Shown here one piece after another: positions 33,522-42,973 of a DNA stretch of 64,000 nucleotides. Each line of letters starts with the position of its first letter. Positions within the stretch are counted from its first letter, which is position 1. The notes below the pieces were generated by a model. It saw only the letters and a list, made by a program, of their open reading frames with translations, had not been told where the DNA came from and did no database searches. A program made the translations under genes and the position numbers. Source of the stretch: Methanococcoides methylutens (lineage in GTDB: Archaea > Halobacteriota > Methanosarcinia > Methanosarcinales > Methanosarcinaceae); the NCBI RefSeq assembly GCF_000765475.1, contig NZ_JRHO01000002.1, forward strand, positions 1-64,000. The letters run 5' to 3'.

Positions 33522-33908
33522 ATGAAACTAAAAAACATTTTGTTGTTGTTTCTTGTATTGAATTCTATGTTTATTTTAGGATATACTTTAGGGATAAATA
33601 ATATAGAAATGTCATTTGAAAATAACACAAAACTGTCTTTTGGAAATAAAAATAATATATCTGATAACTTTAAAGTCGAAAATGATTATGTATTTAAAAT
33701 TGGTGAAAATGTAAGTACATCGAAATAGTTTAATACAGCCAGTCGTAGCTTTTCAGGAACAGTTGTGGATATTAATTATTTTGAAACTGGAAATGTTCTA
33801 ACAATTTATAATTCATCGACCGATGAGACTAAAATGCTAAATGAAGAATGGATTGCAGAATTTGGACAAAGAAAATTCGACTTGATAAATGATGGAAATA
33901 ATTTCTGA
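33522..33908 (+). CDS. Small exported protein with one in-frame TAG (possible pyrrolysine)
   Basis: An N-terminal hydrophobic segment (LLLFLVLNSMFILGYTLG) suggests export. The frame meets TAG at 33726 after 68 codons but continues open for 59 more to a TGA at 33906. The second part (FSGTVVDINYFETGNVLTIY, then EEWIAEFGQRKF) has normal protein character and follows on from GENVSTSK. In Methanosarcinaceae TAG can be read as pyrrolysine, giving a 128-residue product with Pyl at position 69. Termination at 68 residues or a decaying gene are the alternatives; a pseudogene lies just upstream. The start ATG has GAGGGG ahead. No family is recognised. Confidence 0.5.
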
Positions 33909-34044
33909 AAGGATACGAGACACTGCTATTTTGAAGATTTAGCTGATTTGTGGAGTGTTTAATAATAGGTAACGAATTTGTAGAGAGTATTCAACAGATA
34001 GATTTATTATTAACTGTCCCCAATTCTTATTGGGGGCTTCTGCA

Positions 34045-34869
34045 ATGAACAAATACCAGATCACATTCCTATTATTTTCAACATTGATCGTAGCTGCTGT
34101 TTCAGGCTGCACGACCTACGGACCGGACTTTGGAGCTGAAAAAATTGAATATTTCAGCGGAGATTATGAAGCAGATAATAACACAACCTTAGCCGTTAAC
34201 AACATAAACGGACAGATCGAGATCGATAGCTGGGATGGCGATAAAGTCGAATTGGAAGCTATCAAAAGAACAAATTATGGCGAAGATGAACTTGAAAAAG
34301 TCCATATTATTGTCAATGAGATCGATGATGTGTTAAAAGTGGAAACAAAATATCCCCCTATTGAAAATGTCAGAGTCTCAGTTGATATGAAGATCAAAGT
34401 TCCGGAAAATGTTACAGTTGATATTATAGAAACAACCAATGGAAACATAGTGATCTCAGACACAAAGGGAAATACTACAGCCATAACCACTAATGGAGCT
34501 GTGACTATAACCAACGTCGAAGGTTACATAACTGCAAGATCAAGCAATGGTGCACTGGACATACAAAGAACAACAGGTATCAACGACCTGAAGACCACTA
34601 ATGGAAAAATAGAAGCCCAGATACTTGACATTAAAAACGATCTCGACATCAGATGCACTAATGGAGCGGTCATAATCCATATCGATCCGTCTTTGGATGC
34701 TGAGATAGAAGTGGAAACAACCAATGGCCAGATTTCAATGAATGAAGTGGAATTGGTAGTAACAAAGCTGGAATCAACTCATGTAGAAGGGATCCTTGGT
34801 GAAGGTGGAAGTAAAATAAGTATAAAGACAACAAATGGAAATGTGAACCTTAACAAACTTATCGTTTGA
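34045..34869 (+). CDS. DUF4097-type beta-helix lipoprotein
   Basis: 274 residues. The signal peptide ends in a lipobox (AAVSGC), then comes a repetitive beta-solenoid: short units ending in TTNG, SSNG or CTNG recur about every 20 residues (ETTNGNIVISD, TTNGAVTITN, SSNGALDIQ, TTNGKIEAQ, CTNGAVIIH, TTNGQISMN, TTNGNVNLN). This is the DUF4097 pattern, a surface-exposed protein of unknown role. The ATG at 34045 with GGGGG upstream is used rather than the TTG at 34030. Confidence 0.85.
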   Translation: MNKYQITFLLFSTLIVAAVSGCTTYGPDFGAEKIEYFSGDYEADNNTTLAVNNINGQIEIDSWDGDKVELEAIKRTNYGEDELEKVHIIVNEIDDVLKVETKYPPIENVRVSVDMKIKVPENVTVDIIETTNGNIVISDTKGNTTAITTNGAVTITNVEGYITARSSNGALDIQRTTGINDLKTTNGKIEAQILDIKNDLDIRCTNGAVIIHIDPSLDAEIEVETTNGQISMNEVELVVTKLESTHVEGILGEGGSKISIKTTNGNVNLNKLIV

Positions 34870-34958
34870 TCAGGGTTCATTTCTGTTTCATATTTATTTT
34901 TAGATTTCACTTTTATTTGTATATCTTATTTTTGTGTTGTCGGGATAGGTTGTTTCCA

Positions 34959-35891
34959 TTAGAATAACACAAAGATGAAACCCACTATTCCTAGCATGAT
35001 GCCATTCTGCATGACCAGCGATACGACCATTATCCTCACACCCAGATTCGGACTGAATATCCCCACATAATAAGGCAGCATGGTCCTTATCCTTGCAACA
35101 CCTGCCAGTATTCTTCCGATGAGAAGTGCAAGGATCACATCTTTGGAAGAAAGCATCCCGGTATCCAAAAGATTTCCTGCTATGGTAAATGCAGCAATAT
35201 TGCTGGCAAACCAGCCAGCGATTATGGGAAGGCCTTCAGCAGGCACATATCGGATCATGAATGAATTTTTCATTATAGATGCTGCCCAGTCAAAAAGACC
35301 TGTATCCATCAGCTGGAATACTACGATCGATACAATGGTCATGGTCAGGACGATCCTTGTCAGAGATCTACGAGACCTTTTCAAGGACTTCACAGAAGCT
35401 TCCCGGAAACTGATCTTTTCTGTATTGCGGTGGATATTTCCCGAAGGCCGGGGTGTTAGAAGAATACGTGCAGCTATTAGTGCCAGTAGTGTTTTCAGGA
35501 ATCCTATGAGCACCACTATCCCCAGATAGATGAGGCCGGTGGTACCAAGCAATATGACCATCACGGGCAGAAGATCTCTTGAGAGTACGATGCCTGAAGG
35601 GAAGGAATTTACCATTGTCGCTATGATGGTCTCTTTTCTATCGATGTGATTATCATCATGCAGTTTTGCGATCATTGAGTTTCCAGCAGCTGAAGAACCA
35701 AAGGATGTGAGAAAGCTCAGGCCGATCTCTTCCCTCAGGTGACCAAAACGCATGAGAGGGGATGCTATAAAGCCCAGCTTGTTCACCCAGCCCATCTCCA
35801 CCATGATATCCATTATCAGAGTTCCGATAACGATCGGCGGGATCACCTTGATGAGATATTCAAATGCTGCATATAATCCATCGATCCACAT
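34959..35891 (-). CDS. Nucleoside-recognition (Gate) domain membrane protein
   Basis: 310 residues, about eight helices. Two Gate-like segments are seen (FLTSFGSSAAGNSMIAKLHDD; then VLALLIGRILAGVARIRTMLPYY after FASNIAAFTIAGNLLD). Related proteins include SpoIIIAE/SpmA-like proteins and archaeal concentrative-transporter relatives; the substrate is unknown. It is convergent with the DUF4097 gene and divergent from the multiheme cytochrome. Confidence 0.78.
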   Translation of the reverse strand: MWIDGLYAAFEYLIKVIPPIVIGTLIMDIMVEMGWVNKLGFIASPLMRFGHLREEIGLSFLTSFGSSAAGNSMIAKLHDDNHIDRKETIIATMVNSFPSGIVLSRDLLPVMVILLGTTGLIYLGIVVLIGFLKTLLALIAARILLTPRPSGNIHRNTEKISFREASVKSLKRSRRSLTRIVLTMTIVSIVVFQLMDTGLFDWAASIMKNSFMIRYVPAEGLPIIAGWFASNIAAFTIAGNLLDTGMLSSKDVILALLIGRILAGVARIRTMLPYYVGIFSPNLGVRIMVVSLVMQNGIMLGIVGFIFVLF

Positions 35892-36067
35892 TGGCGGTCA
35901 TATACCCTATATCAGATAAGAGTCTTACGTGTTCTTACAAAATAAGTATAGACTGAAGCGGAAAATGAAAGACTATTAAATGAGGTATTAATTCAAGGAT
36001 GGATTACGTATCACAGCAAGATTAAATGTATCACAATACATATTTAATATTGGCAGGGGGAGTGCTA

Positions 36068-37186
36068 ATGAGCCAGGGGTTTCAACTAAGCAGAATATTC
36101 ACCAATATTTCCGGAAAGACATTATCCAAACATTGTACAGTAGCTATCGTTCTTGTAATGGTCTCGGTCTTATGCATCATGGCAGTAAATGTTGCTTTTG
36201 CTGTCGAGGAAACAGGAACGGAATCTGGCTTTGAAAGTTGTCAGCCCTGTCATGCAGACATTATCACCAATTTTTCTTCTTCACTCCACTACACCGGCAG
36301 CGGTATGAAAGGAGAATATGAGAAAGGTGCAGCAGGCGAATTTGGAATTGACATGCACACCTTCTATGAGGAAAGAGGCTGTTCTGCTTGCCATGCATCC
36401 TCCTGTACATCATGTCACACAGTCGAAGGAGGACATGGTGGCGACATTACTATAGAAACCTGTGACCAGTGTCACTTCAAGAAGCAGACCTCATATTTCC
36501 AGGGAGAATTACCTGCACACAAGGATGTAGCTCCCAATCCGGATGTCCACTATGAAAAGGAACTGGAATGCACCGATTGCCATACAGCAGAAGAGGTCCA
36601 TGGTGATGGGGTTGCATACGAGTCACAGATGGAAGCTGTGAAAGTGACCTGTGCGGAATGCCACACGGACCCTGAAAAGGAGGTTAATGGCATGGCCGTT
36701 ACACAATATTACCCTGATAGTCCTGCACACAGCATACATGAAGGCAAACTCGACTGCTCAGCCTGCCATTCCGGCTGGGTCATCACATGTGAGAACTGCC
36801 ATCTTGAAACAGGTCAGCTGGATAGGATAGATGTTAGCAAGTTCCACCTTGCAAGATCAGTTGAAGGAACCATCAAACCATTCATCAACATGACCGCATC
36901 CTACAACAATTCTACACATACGGCATTTGCTGAATGGGTCCCTCACACAACCACCACCGAAGCAAAGGATTGTGAATTCTGCCATGAGAACACTGAGATA
37001 TTCGTTGGTGAAAATGACGGAGTGATACTCGGTGCCGGTGGATCGTTCCTTTCACAGGAGACTATTAACAGGATTGCTGAAGCTCCTATCGAGGAGGAAA
37101 GTGATAGTGAGGATACCCCAGGTTTAGTTCCTTATTTAGCAATTATAGGAATACTGGCTGTTTATTTGTTGATGAAACGGAAGTGA
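36068..37186 (+). CDS. Membrane-anchored nine-haem c-type cytochrome
   Basis: 372 residues. The N-terminal signal helix ends AVNVAFA, and nine CxxCH haem-binding motifs follow: CQPCH, CSACH, CTSCH, CDQCH, CTDCH, CAECH, CSACH, CENCH and CEFCH. A C-terminal helix (LVPYLAIIGILAVYLLM) anchors it outside the membrane. Such cytochromes in Methanosarcinales carry electrons between methanophenazine and Rnf, or to external acceptors. The GGGGGAGTG six bases ahead decides the ATG at 36068 over the upstream one at 36026. No Rnf genes lie nearby. Confidence 0.9.
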   Translation: MSQGFQLSRIFTNISGKTLSKHCTVAIVLVMVSVLCIMAVNVAFAVEETGTESGFESCQPCHADIITNFSSSLHYTGSGMKGEYEKGAAGEFGIDMHTFYEERGCSACHASSCTSCHTVEGGHGGDITIETCDQCHFKKQTSYFQGELPAHKDVAPNPDVHYEKELECTDCHTAEEVHGDGVAYESQMEAVKVTCAECHTDPEKEVNGMAVTQYYPDSPAHSIHEGKLDCSACHSGWVITCENCHLETGQLDRIDVSKFHLARSVEGTIKPFINMTASYNNSTHTAFAEWVPHTTTTEAKDCEFCHENTEIFVGENDGVILGAGGSFLSQETINRIAEAPIEEESDSEDTPGLVPYLAIIGILAVYLLMKRK

Positions 37187-37253
37187 AAAAGCTCAGATAT
37201 TTATTAAAAATTAGTTTAAGAAATAAAATAGAAAATTAATTAAAAAAAAGGCT

Positions 37254-38597
37254 TCACTCAAGCCTTTCCTTCAAATAACTCTTGAACTTCTCATAATCCG
37301 TATCCAGGAATTCCATGTGTTCCTCTCTTCCCTCGATCTCTTTCAGACTCTGAGGAGGTTCTGGCTCAATTCCGATAGCAGACATTACTTCTGCAGGGAA
37401 CTTTGCAGGATGAGCAGTTTCCAGTGTCACTGCAAGCGTGTTGTCATTGGTGCTTGCACGATAATCCATCAGGCCCTTAATGCCAACAGCACCATGAGGC
37501 TCAATACAGATGTTGTGCTCCTCGAAGAACTCTTTGACCACTGCTTTGGTTTCTTCGTCGGTAACAGACGTTGAATAGATATCACCGTTCAATCTGTCCA
37601 TGTCAGGAAGCTTGTTGATATTGCCCTGCTCATCCATTTCCCCGCCATAGATCGCGATGAGCCTGGCAAGGTTGCTTGGGTGACCAACGTTCATTGCGTT
37701 TGAGATGCAGTTCTTTGAAGGAACGATCTTTTCATATTCGCCGGAATTAAGGAAACCCGGGACCTCATCGTTCTCGTTAACAGAAGCGATTATCTTTTTG
37801 ATAGGCACGCCCATGTTCTTTGCCAGCACACAGCCCATCATGTTACCGAAGTTGCCTGATGGTATGGAGAATATGATCTCCTCAGGGTAATTCCTCAGCT
37901 TCAGGTAGGAATAGAAGTAATAGAGTGTCTGTGGAACCAGACGGCCTATGTTAATGGAATTTGCTGATGAAAGGTTCAGGTGTTTGAGCTCACTGTCTGC
38001 AAACGCCTGCTTGACCATTGCCTGGCAGTCATCGAACTTTCCGTCTATTGCCAGTGCAGAAATGTTCTTGTTAAGGGTAGTCATCTGCTTTCTCTGGCGG
38101 TCTGAGACCTCTGTTTCAGGGAACAGTACGATGACCTTGATGTTGTCAAGACCATAGAATGCATGAGCAACTGCACTTCCTGTATCTCCGGAAGTTGCTG
38201 TAAGTATGGTCAGCTCCTTGTTCTCCTTCTTGAGATAGAACTGCATGAGCCTTGCCATCATACGGGCTGCAAAGTCCTTGAAGGATGCAGTTGGACCCCG
38301 GTCAAGCCTCATTATGTATGTGTTCTCATTTACCTCTTCCAGTGGTACTTCATAGTCATAAGCATCATAGGTTATCGCTTTGAGAGATTCCTCATCGATC
38401 TCGCCCTCAAGTATCTTTTTAAGCAGCTGGAAAGCGATCTCAGGATACTCTTCGTCCTTTAAGGCTACGAGATCCTCTTCAGAGAAATGTGGAAGAGTCT
38501 TTGGCATGTAAAGGCCTTTGTCGGGAGCAAGACCTGTGATGAGTGCAGTTTCAAAATTTACTTCTTCTGCGTTGAGATTAGTGCTGTAGAGTTTCAT
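37254..38597 (-). CDS. thrC: Threonine synthase
   Basis: 447 residues of the PLP fold-type II family, E. coli/yeast-like class, with the N-terminal YSTNL domain. The PLP lysine is in PTASFKDFAARMM, the phosphate-binding Gly loop in SIPSGNFGNMMG, and TATSGDTGSAVAHAF is conserved. It converts O-phosphohomoserine to threonine. Complete and monocistronic. Confidence 0.94.
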   Translation of the reverse strand: MKLYSTNLNAEEVNFETALITGLAPDKGLYMPKTLPHFSEEDLVALKDEEYPEIAFQLLKKILEGEIDEESLKAITYDAYDYEVPLEEVNENTYIMRLDRGPTASFKDFAARMMARLMQFYLKKENKELTILTATSGDTGSAVAHAFYGLDNIKVIVLFPETEVSDRQRKQMTTLNKNISALAIDGKFDDCQAMVKQAFADSELKHLNLSSANSINIGRLVPQTLYYFYSYLKLRNYPEEIIFSIPSGNFGNMMGCVLAKNMGVPIKKIIASVNENDEVPGFLNSGEYEKIVPSKNCISNAMNVGHPSNLARLIAIYGGEMDEQGNINKLPDMDRLNGDIYSTSVTDEETKAVVKEFFEEHNICIEPHGAVGIKGLMDYRASTNDNTLAVTLETAHPAKFPAEVMSAIGIEPEPPQSLKEIEGREEHMEFLDTDYEKFKSYLKERLE

Positions 38598-38776
38598 ATT
38601 ATCAGGACTCTTGTTTTGATCCGCTGGTTGTATTGGTTCGTTATCGAGTTGATCCAGGGAATCGATGATATTGATAAGTTTATTTTCTGAACGTTAATTC
38701 GATGTATCCTATATAAGCATTACATACCTGGTGTATTTATGGGCTTTTATTCCTTAAGGTCATTGCATTACTGAAT

Positions 38777-39217
38777 TCATCCCATTACGATCTGCACTAC
38801 AATGGGATACTTTCGCATGATAGAATAGGCAATGCTCTTACCAACCCAGAGCCTTCCTTTACTAAAACTGCGGAACTTGCTTAGTTCCCCCAGGATCTGC
38901 AGGGATCTGGCAGCAGTCTCATCATTAAGAAAACTACTGTCTGTCACACGGTTGTCGAGAAAGAAAAGAATAGGGAGGCGAAGCTTTCCATGAAGCTCTG
39001 CTGGTAGTTGCTCTTCAAGAAGAGTTAGTACTTTTTTATCAAATAAATGCTCATTACCACCCTTTGTCTTTGAGGATGGTATCTCCTCCTTAAGCAACTG
39101 AGAAAGGGTTTTTCTCTCAGCAACGATCTCCTTGTTGATCTTGCCCACCTCCAACCTCATCCATCTCATGATACCGGAGTCATCCGGATCCGGCAGTCTT
39201 CCTGACATATCGCTCAC
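38777..39217 (-). CDS. UPF0216 (DUF61) family protein
   Basis: 146 residues. The conserved DUF61 pattern is seen: MRLEVGKINKEIVAERKTLSQLL, then an acidic Lys-rich link and KLRLPILFFLD. The family is found mainly in methanogens and other Euryarchaeota, and its function is unknown. The start is GTG at 39217 or ATG at 39208; the second has GAAGTGAG upstream. Confidence 0.8.
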   Translation of the reverse strand: MSDMSGRLPDPDDSGIMRWMRLEVGKINKEIVAERKTLSQLLKEEIPSSKTKGGNEHLFDKKVLTLLEEQLPAELHGKLRLPILFFLDNRVTDSSFLNDETAARSLQILGELSKFRSFSKGRLWVGKSIAYSIMRKYPIVVQIVMG

Positions 39218-39447
39218 TTCGATATTGCTATTGAGAACGGTTGTTAGATAATGATGTCCGTCATTAGCATTATAGTTCCATATGCTGTTCTTTAGATTAA
39301 TTTCTAGTGCTTGCCACTATAACAAAAATACTGACAGTGAATGAATATCTCCAGAGTAAAAATGAAAGTAATTATATCATATCGACCTATAAATTATAGC
39401 AACTGGAAATAATGTTCACGCTAAGTGGATATCGGGGAGATGGATAT

Positions 39448-40665
39448 TTGAAACTAACAATGGTTATTCCCAGTTACTGGGGAAGAGAAAGCAATGTGGG
39501 ATGGCTTGAAGGTGATTCTGTATATGATCATGCCACTCCGCTGGATTCTGATGGAACACTTGGACGCGCCATCGAAAGTACAGCAATACTTGAAGACACG
39601 GACTTCGAGCTGGTCATACTTGTCGCTCCGAATAATGCAGAGATCACCGACCAAGTGGAGCAGAAGGTAAGAGAGATCATCAGGTCCTCTTCAAATGGTA
39701 ATATCAAAGTCCATATGTTCGGCCCTTCCCATCTGGAAAAACTGCATGAGGAACTGAAGAACGGTGGTATGACCGAATACTGTGACCTCCTCTCGCTAAC
39801 AGGTTATTCCAACATCAGGAACATGTGCCTTTTCATCCCGCATATCATGAACTCAGATGTTGCGCTTCTGATCGATGACGATGAGGTCTTTGAAGACCCG
39901 CAATTCATATCCAAGGCAAAGGAATTCATCGGAAACCATCATGATGGGAAGCTTATCAATGCCATCGCCGGTTACTACCTCCAGCCAGACGGAGATTACC
40001 TTGTTGGTGCTCCTGACAGCCCCTGGACCAGATACTGGAACAAGAATGCCTGTATGAATGAAGGTTTTGAACAGGTAATAGGCACATCCCCACGGCTTAA
40101 GGAAACTCCTTTCGTATTTGGAGGAAATATGGTCATCCACCGGGACCTGTTCATGGAAGTCCCATTCGACCCCATGGTACCGCGAGGGGAAGATATTGAT
40201 TATCTTATGAATGCCAGGATGTTCGGCCATTCATTCTTCCTGGATAACGAACTTGCCATCAAGCACATCCCCCCTGCTAAGTCCCACCCGACATGGAAGC
40301 GGGTGCGAGAAGACATTTACAGGTTCGTCTATGAGCGGGCGAAGCTAATGAGCCAGAAAAAGACCGATGGGATGACAATATTATCTGTAGAAGATATGGG
40401 TTGTTATCCCGGAAATTTCCTTGGTGATGATCTTGAGGAAAAGATAGCAAATGCTTGCAGGCTCCTCTCTGAAGAGTATCTTGGTAAGGGCGATGCGGTT
40501 GGAAGCAAGGAAGCCCTCAGGAACATCGAGCTTTCACTCGACGATGCGATACCCGACCTTGAACCCTTCGGCCATCTTTGCCAGCTGCAAAAGAGATGGA
40601 GCGAACTGATGCTGTATACAGATGAGAGAGAAGGGCTGGATTCGATCATCGATGGTGCTTTGTAA
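39448..40665 (+). CDS. Family-2-like (GT-A) glycosyltransferase
   Basis: About 405 residues. It begins LTMVIPSYWGRES, a GT-A first strand, and the metal-binding motif is LLIDDDEVFEDP. An acceptor-site EDIDYLMNARMFG is followed by a helical C-terminal region. It has no membrane helix, so it is cytosolic or peripheral. A GGGGAGA seven bases ahead of the TTG at 39448 supports that start; an ATG at 39412 would add 12 residues. The donor and acceptor sugars cannot be told. Confidence 0.75.
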   Translation: MKLTMVIPSYWGRESNVGWLEGDSVYDHATPLDSDGTLGRAIESTAILEDTDFELVILVAPNNAEITDQVEQKVREIIRSSSNGNIKVHMFGPSHLEKLHEELKNGGMTEYCDLLSLTGYSNIRNMCLFIPHIMNSDVALLIDDDEVFEDPQFISKAKEFIGNHHDGKLINAIAGYYLQPDGDYLVGAPDSPWTRYWNKNACMNEGFEQVIGTSPRLKETPFVFGGNMVIHRDLFMEVPFDPMVPRGEDIDYLMNARMFGHSFFLDNELAIKHIPPAKSHPTWKRVREDIYRFVYERAKLMSQKKTDGMTILSVEDMGCYPGNFLGDDLEEKIANACRLLSEEYLGKGDAVGSKEALRNIELSLDDAIPDLEPFGHLCQLQKRWSELMLYTDEREGLDSIIDGAL

Positions 40666-40735
40666 GAGCATCATAGGATGGAAGAATACAGACCTCTCAA
40701 CAAATCCTTATAGGGCTTTGTTGTAAGAAGAGTTG

Positions 40736-41500
40736 ATGGCAAACTACAAGTTGATGGTACAGGATGTAATAAAAAAGGCCGATGTCCTTCTCGAAGTAGT
40801 GGACGCCCGCTTCCCGGATGAGACACGGAACAGTGAGGTAGAGCGCAATGTCAAACGTTCACGCAAACCATTGATAATAGTGCTCAGCAAATGCGACCTT
40901 GTCTCAAAGGAAACGCTTGAGAAATCCAAATCCCGCCTTTCAAAGATCGCACCTACGGTCTTCGTTTCCAGCAAGGAAAGGTATGGCACCACCATGCTGA
41001 GACATAAGATCCTTGAAGTTGCCGACATACAGGGACGCGAGATCCTCATCGGATGTCTTGGTTATCCAAACACCGGAAAATCCTCGGTGATCAACGGAGT
41101 GGTGGGGAAAGGAAAGACCAGCACATCATCCATATCCGGACACACTAAGGGGGTACAGCTTGTAAAAGCTGGCTCACGCATTGTTTTTATTGACACTCCG
41201 GGAGTCATACCTTTTGACGAGAATGACGAGTACAGGCAGGGCCTTCTTGGAGTAAAAGATGCCACACATCTGGATGATCTTGAGGGAGTGGCCATGAAGA
41301 TCATCGAGAATGCATGTGAAAAGAACAAGCATGCCCTTGAAGAGTTCTATAAGATCGAGATCAGGAACGAGAATGCTTACGAAATCCTTGAGCTCATAGG
41401 GTTGAAATTAAATTATCTTAAGAAAAAAGGCGAAATCGATGAGATAAGGGCTGCTGTAAGGATCATCAATGACTGGCAACAGGGGAAATTATTGATCTAA
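40736..41500 (+). CDS. Circularly permuted GTPase (YlqF/RbgA-like family)
   Basis: 254 residues. The G motifs occur in permuted order: G4 LSKCD first, G5-like FVSSKERYG, then G1 GYPNTGKSS and G3 DTPGV. YlqF/YawG-type GTPases bind ribosomal subunits during assembly. The protein is short and has no C-terminal RNA-binding extension. The ATG at 40736 directly follows a TTG. It lies 70 bp after the glycosyltransferase gene. Confidence 0.88.
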   Translation: MANYKLMVQDVIKKADVLLEVVDARFPDETRNSEVERNVKRSRKPLIIVLSKCDLVSKETLEKSKSRLSKIAPTVFVSSKERYGTTMLRHKILEVADIQGREILIGCLGYPNTGKSSVINGVVGKGKTSTSSISGHTKGVQLVKAGSRIVFIDTPGVIPFDENDEYRQGLLGVKDATHLDDLEGVAMKIIENACEKNKHALEEFYKIEIRNENAYEILELIGLKLNYLKKKGEIDEIRAAVRIINDWQQGKLLI

Positions 41501-41593
41501 ATTCTTTAAATCTGCCATCACCCGTCAAAGCCTGCGGACACAGCCGTCCCGGCTTTTATAGATTTTTATAATAACCAGGATATGTTATAGCCT

Positions 41594-41791
41594 TTATGAA
41601 AGTATTTCTTTTACTCTCCCAACCTGACCATCCTCCAGCTGAACCTTTATTCCATGGGGATGTGAAGAAGATTTCGTTAGGATTCTCTTGACAATTCCGT
41701 GAGTTATTTTGCCGGATCGTTGATCTTTCTTTAAGACGATCCCTACTTTTGCTCCAATTTTGATATTTGCCCTGGTGTTGCCTGCACTCAT
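41594..41791 (-). CDS. YwbE family protein (DUF2196)
   Basis: 65 residues with the family's NIKIGAKVGIVLKKDQRSGK and HGIVKRILTKSSSHPHGIKV stretches. This is a small beta-barrel-like domain of unknown function, widespread in bacteria and methanogens. Complete. Confidence 0.88.
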   Translation of the reverse strand: MSAGNTRANIKIGAKVGIVLKKDQRSGKITHGIVKRILTKSSSHPHGIKVQLEDGQVGRVKEILS

Positions 41792-41853
41792 AATAGGATG
41801 AAAGTTCCTGAAGCTATAAACATCTATTTTTTAAAAGAACTTCATGCAGTATA

Positions 41854-42639
41854 TCAGCCAATGATCTCTTTTTTGATGGAATGATAGCATTGATCTGCTA
41901 CTTTTGTGGATCCTTCAAATAACTTCTTTTCAAAATCGAACCGGGATGCAAATTCATCAACTGTCTCATCGAACTTCTTTTCATAGCACAGGCCGGTATC
42001 CACTTTTCCGACATGTTTGTAACCAGAGTAATCAAATACCATTTTTGTCATTTCGACATTATCCGGATCAGGAGTTAATTTTGCAAGAACGAGCATTTCT
42101 TTCCAGTTAGCAGCCTGCATGGGGGTTAGGAAGTATGTGCCTGTGCCTCTTTCTTCACCGGACATGGCTTCAACATAAGCACTCCTGTTCCCGAATGCAG
42201 CACAGATACAATCGTCCACGATGTTACCTTCAGCATCTTTAAGGATCCGAACCGGGATTCCGAGGTGATGAAAATCAGATTCTATCGTTCCAAGCACATT
42301 GCCACAAAGACCGTAAAATACCAGCACACCGTCAAATAGTTCTCCATTTTCCTCGATGGTCATGTACACCTTATCCTTGAGAAGATCAGGATCAGCATCC
42401 AGCGCGAACTCCAGAAGATGCAGGACAACCACGAAATCATCCGGCGGACCGAGCTTTGAAGCTACATCTTCAAGTGATACTTTTTCGTAGTCCAAAGAAA
42501 CCTCATCCAGCTTCTTTTCAATTCCTTCAATATTTTCGTTCTCGACCAATAACAAATGGGTCTTTTCGTCTTCTCCTTCGAATATATTTACAAGCTCATC
42601 TTCGAACATACGACAGGACACAAGGTATAGTGATGGCAT
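41854..42639 (-). CDS. DUF1638 protein
   Basis: 261 residues, soluble. It starts PSLYLVSCRMFEDEL and has LVFYGLCGNVLG, CICAAFGNR and TGTYFLTPMQAANW, all DUF1638 landmarks, with conserved cysteines. DUF1638 genes occur beside corrinoid methyltransferase genes in methylotrophic methanogens, but the function is not established. The ATG at 42639 has GGAGGG upstream. A palindrome sits by its TATA box. Confidence 0.82.
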   Translation of the reverse strand: MPSLYLVSCRMFEDELVNIFEGEDEKTHLLLVENENIEGIEKKLDEVSLDYEKVSLEDVASKLGPPDDFVVVLHLLEFALDADPDLLKDKVYMTIEENGELFDGVLVFYGLCGNVLGTIESDFHHLGIPVRILKDAEGNIVDDCICAAFGNRSAYVEAMSGEERGTGTYFLTPMQAANWKEMLVLAKLTPDPDNVEMTKMVFDYSGYKHVGKVDTGLCYEKKFDETVDEFASRFDFEKKLFEGSTKVADQCYHSIKKEIIG

Positions 42640-42973
42640 GTTATAACCCTCCGGTAAAAGATCTTGATCTTTTGAAAATGTGACTTTTTTAGTGTAAATA
42701 ATAATGGAGTTGGTAGCTATAAAAAGCCATCTATGCATAGATATTATGCATCTACTCGTATAAAATGAAATATTGACTTTATATATAAGTATAAATCAAA
42801 TACCTTAATATTCAAAATAACATACTAAACCAGAAAAAAGAGCCATTTTTCCCCATAATGATAATCAGATTTTTAATTCGTTTTAGAAATCAACAAAAAC
42901 TTATTTTTATATTAAAGCCTAATAATTAATATTCAGGAATAATTTGTGGTATGTATTTAAAAGAGGTAGTACA
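42640..42973. promoter_or_regulatory. Divergent promoter with 14-bp palindrome
   Basis: 334 bases between the DUF1638 and subtilase genes. ATCTATGCATAGAT (42729-42742) is a perfect 14-bp palindrome placed just upstream of a minus-strand TATA box (TTTTTATAG, about 42717-42725) for the DUF1638 gene, where a regulator would affect TBP/TFB binding. The right part is AT-rich with a TTTATATATAAG stretch near 42779. There is no ORF. Confidence 0.45.
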
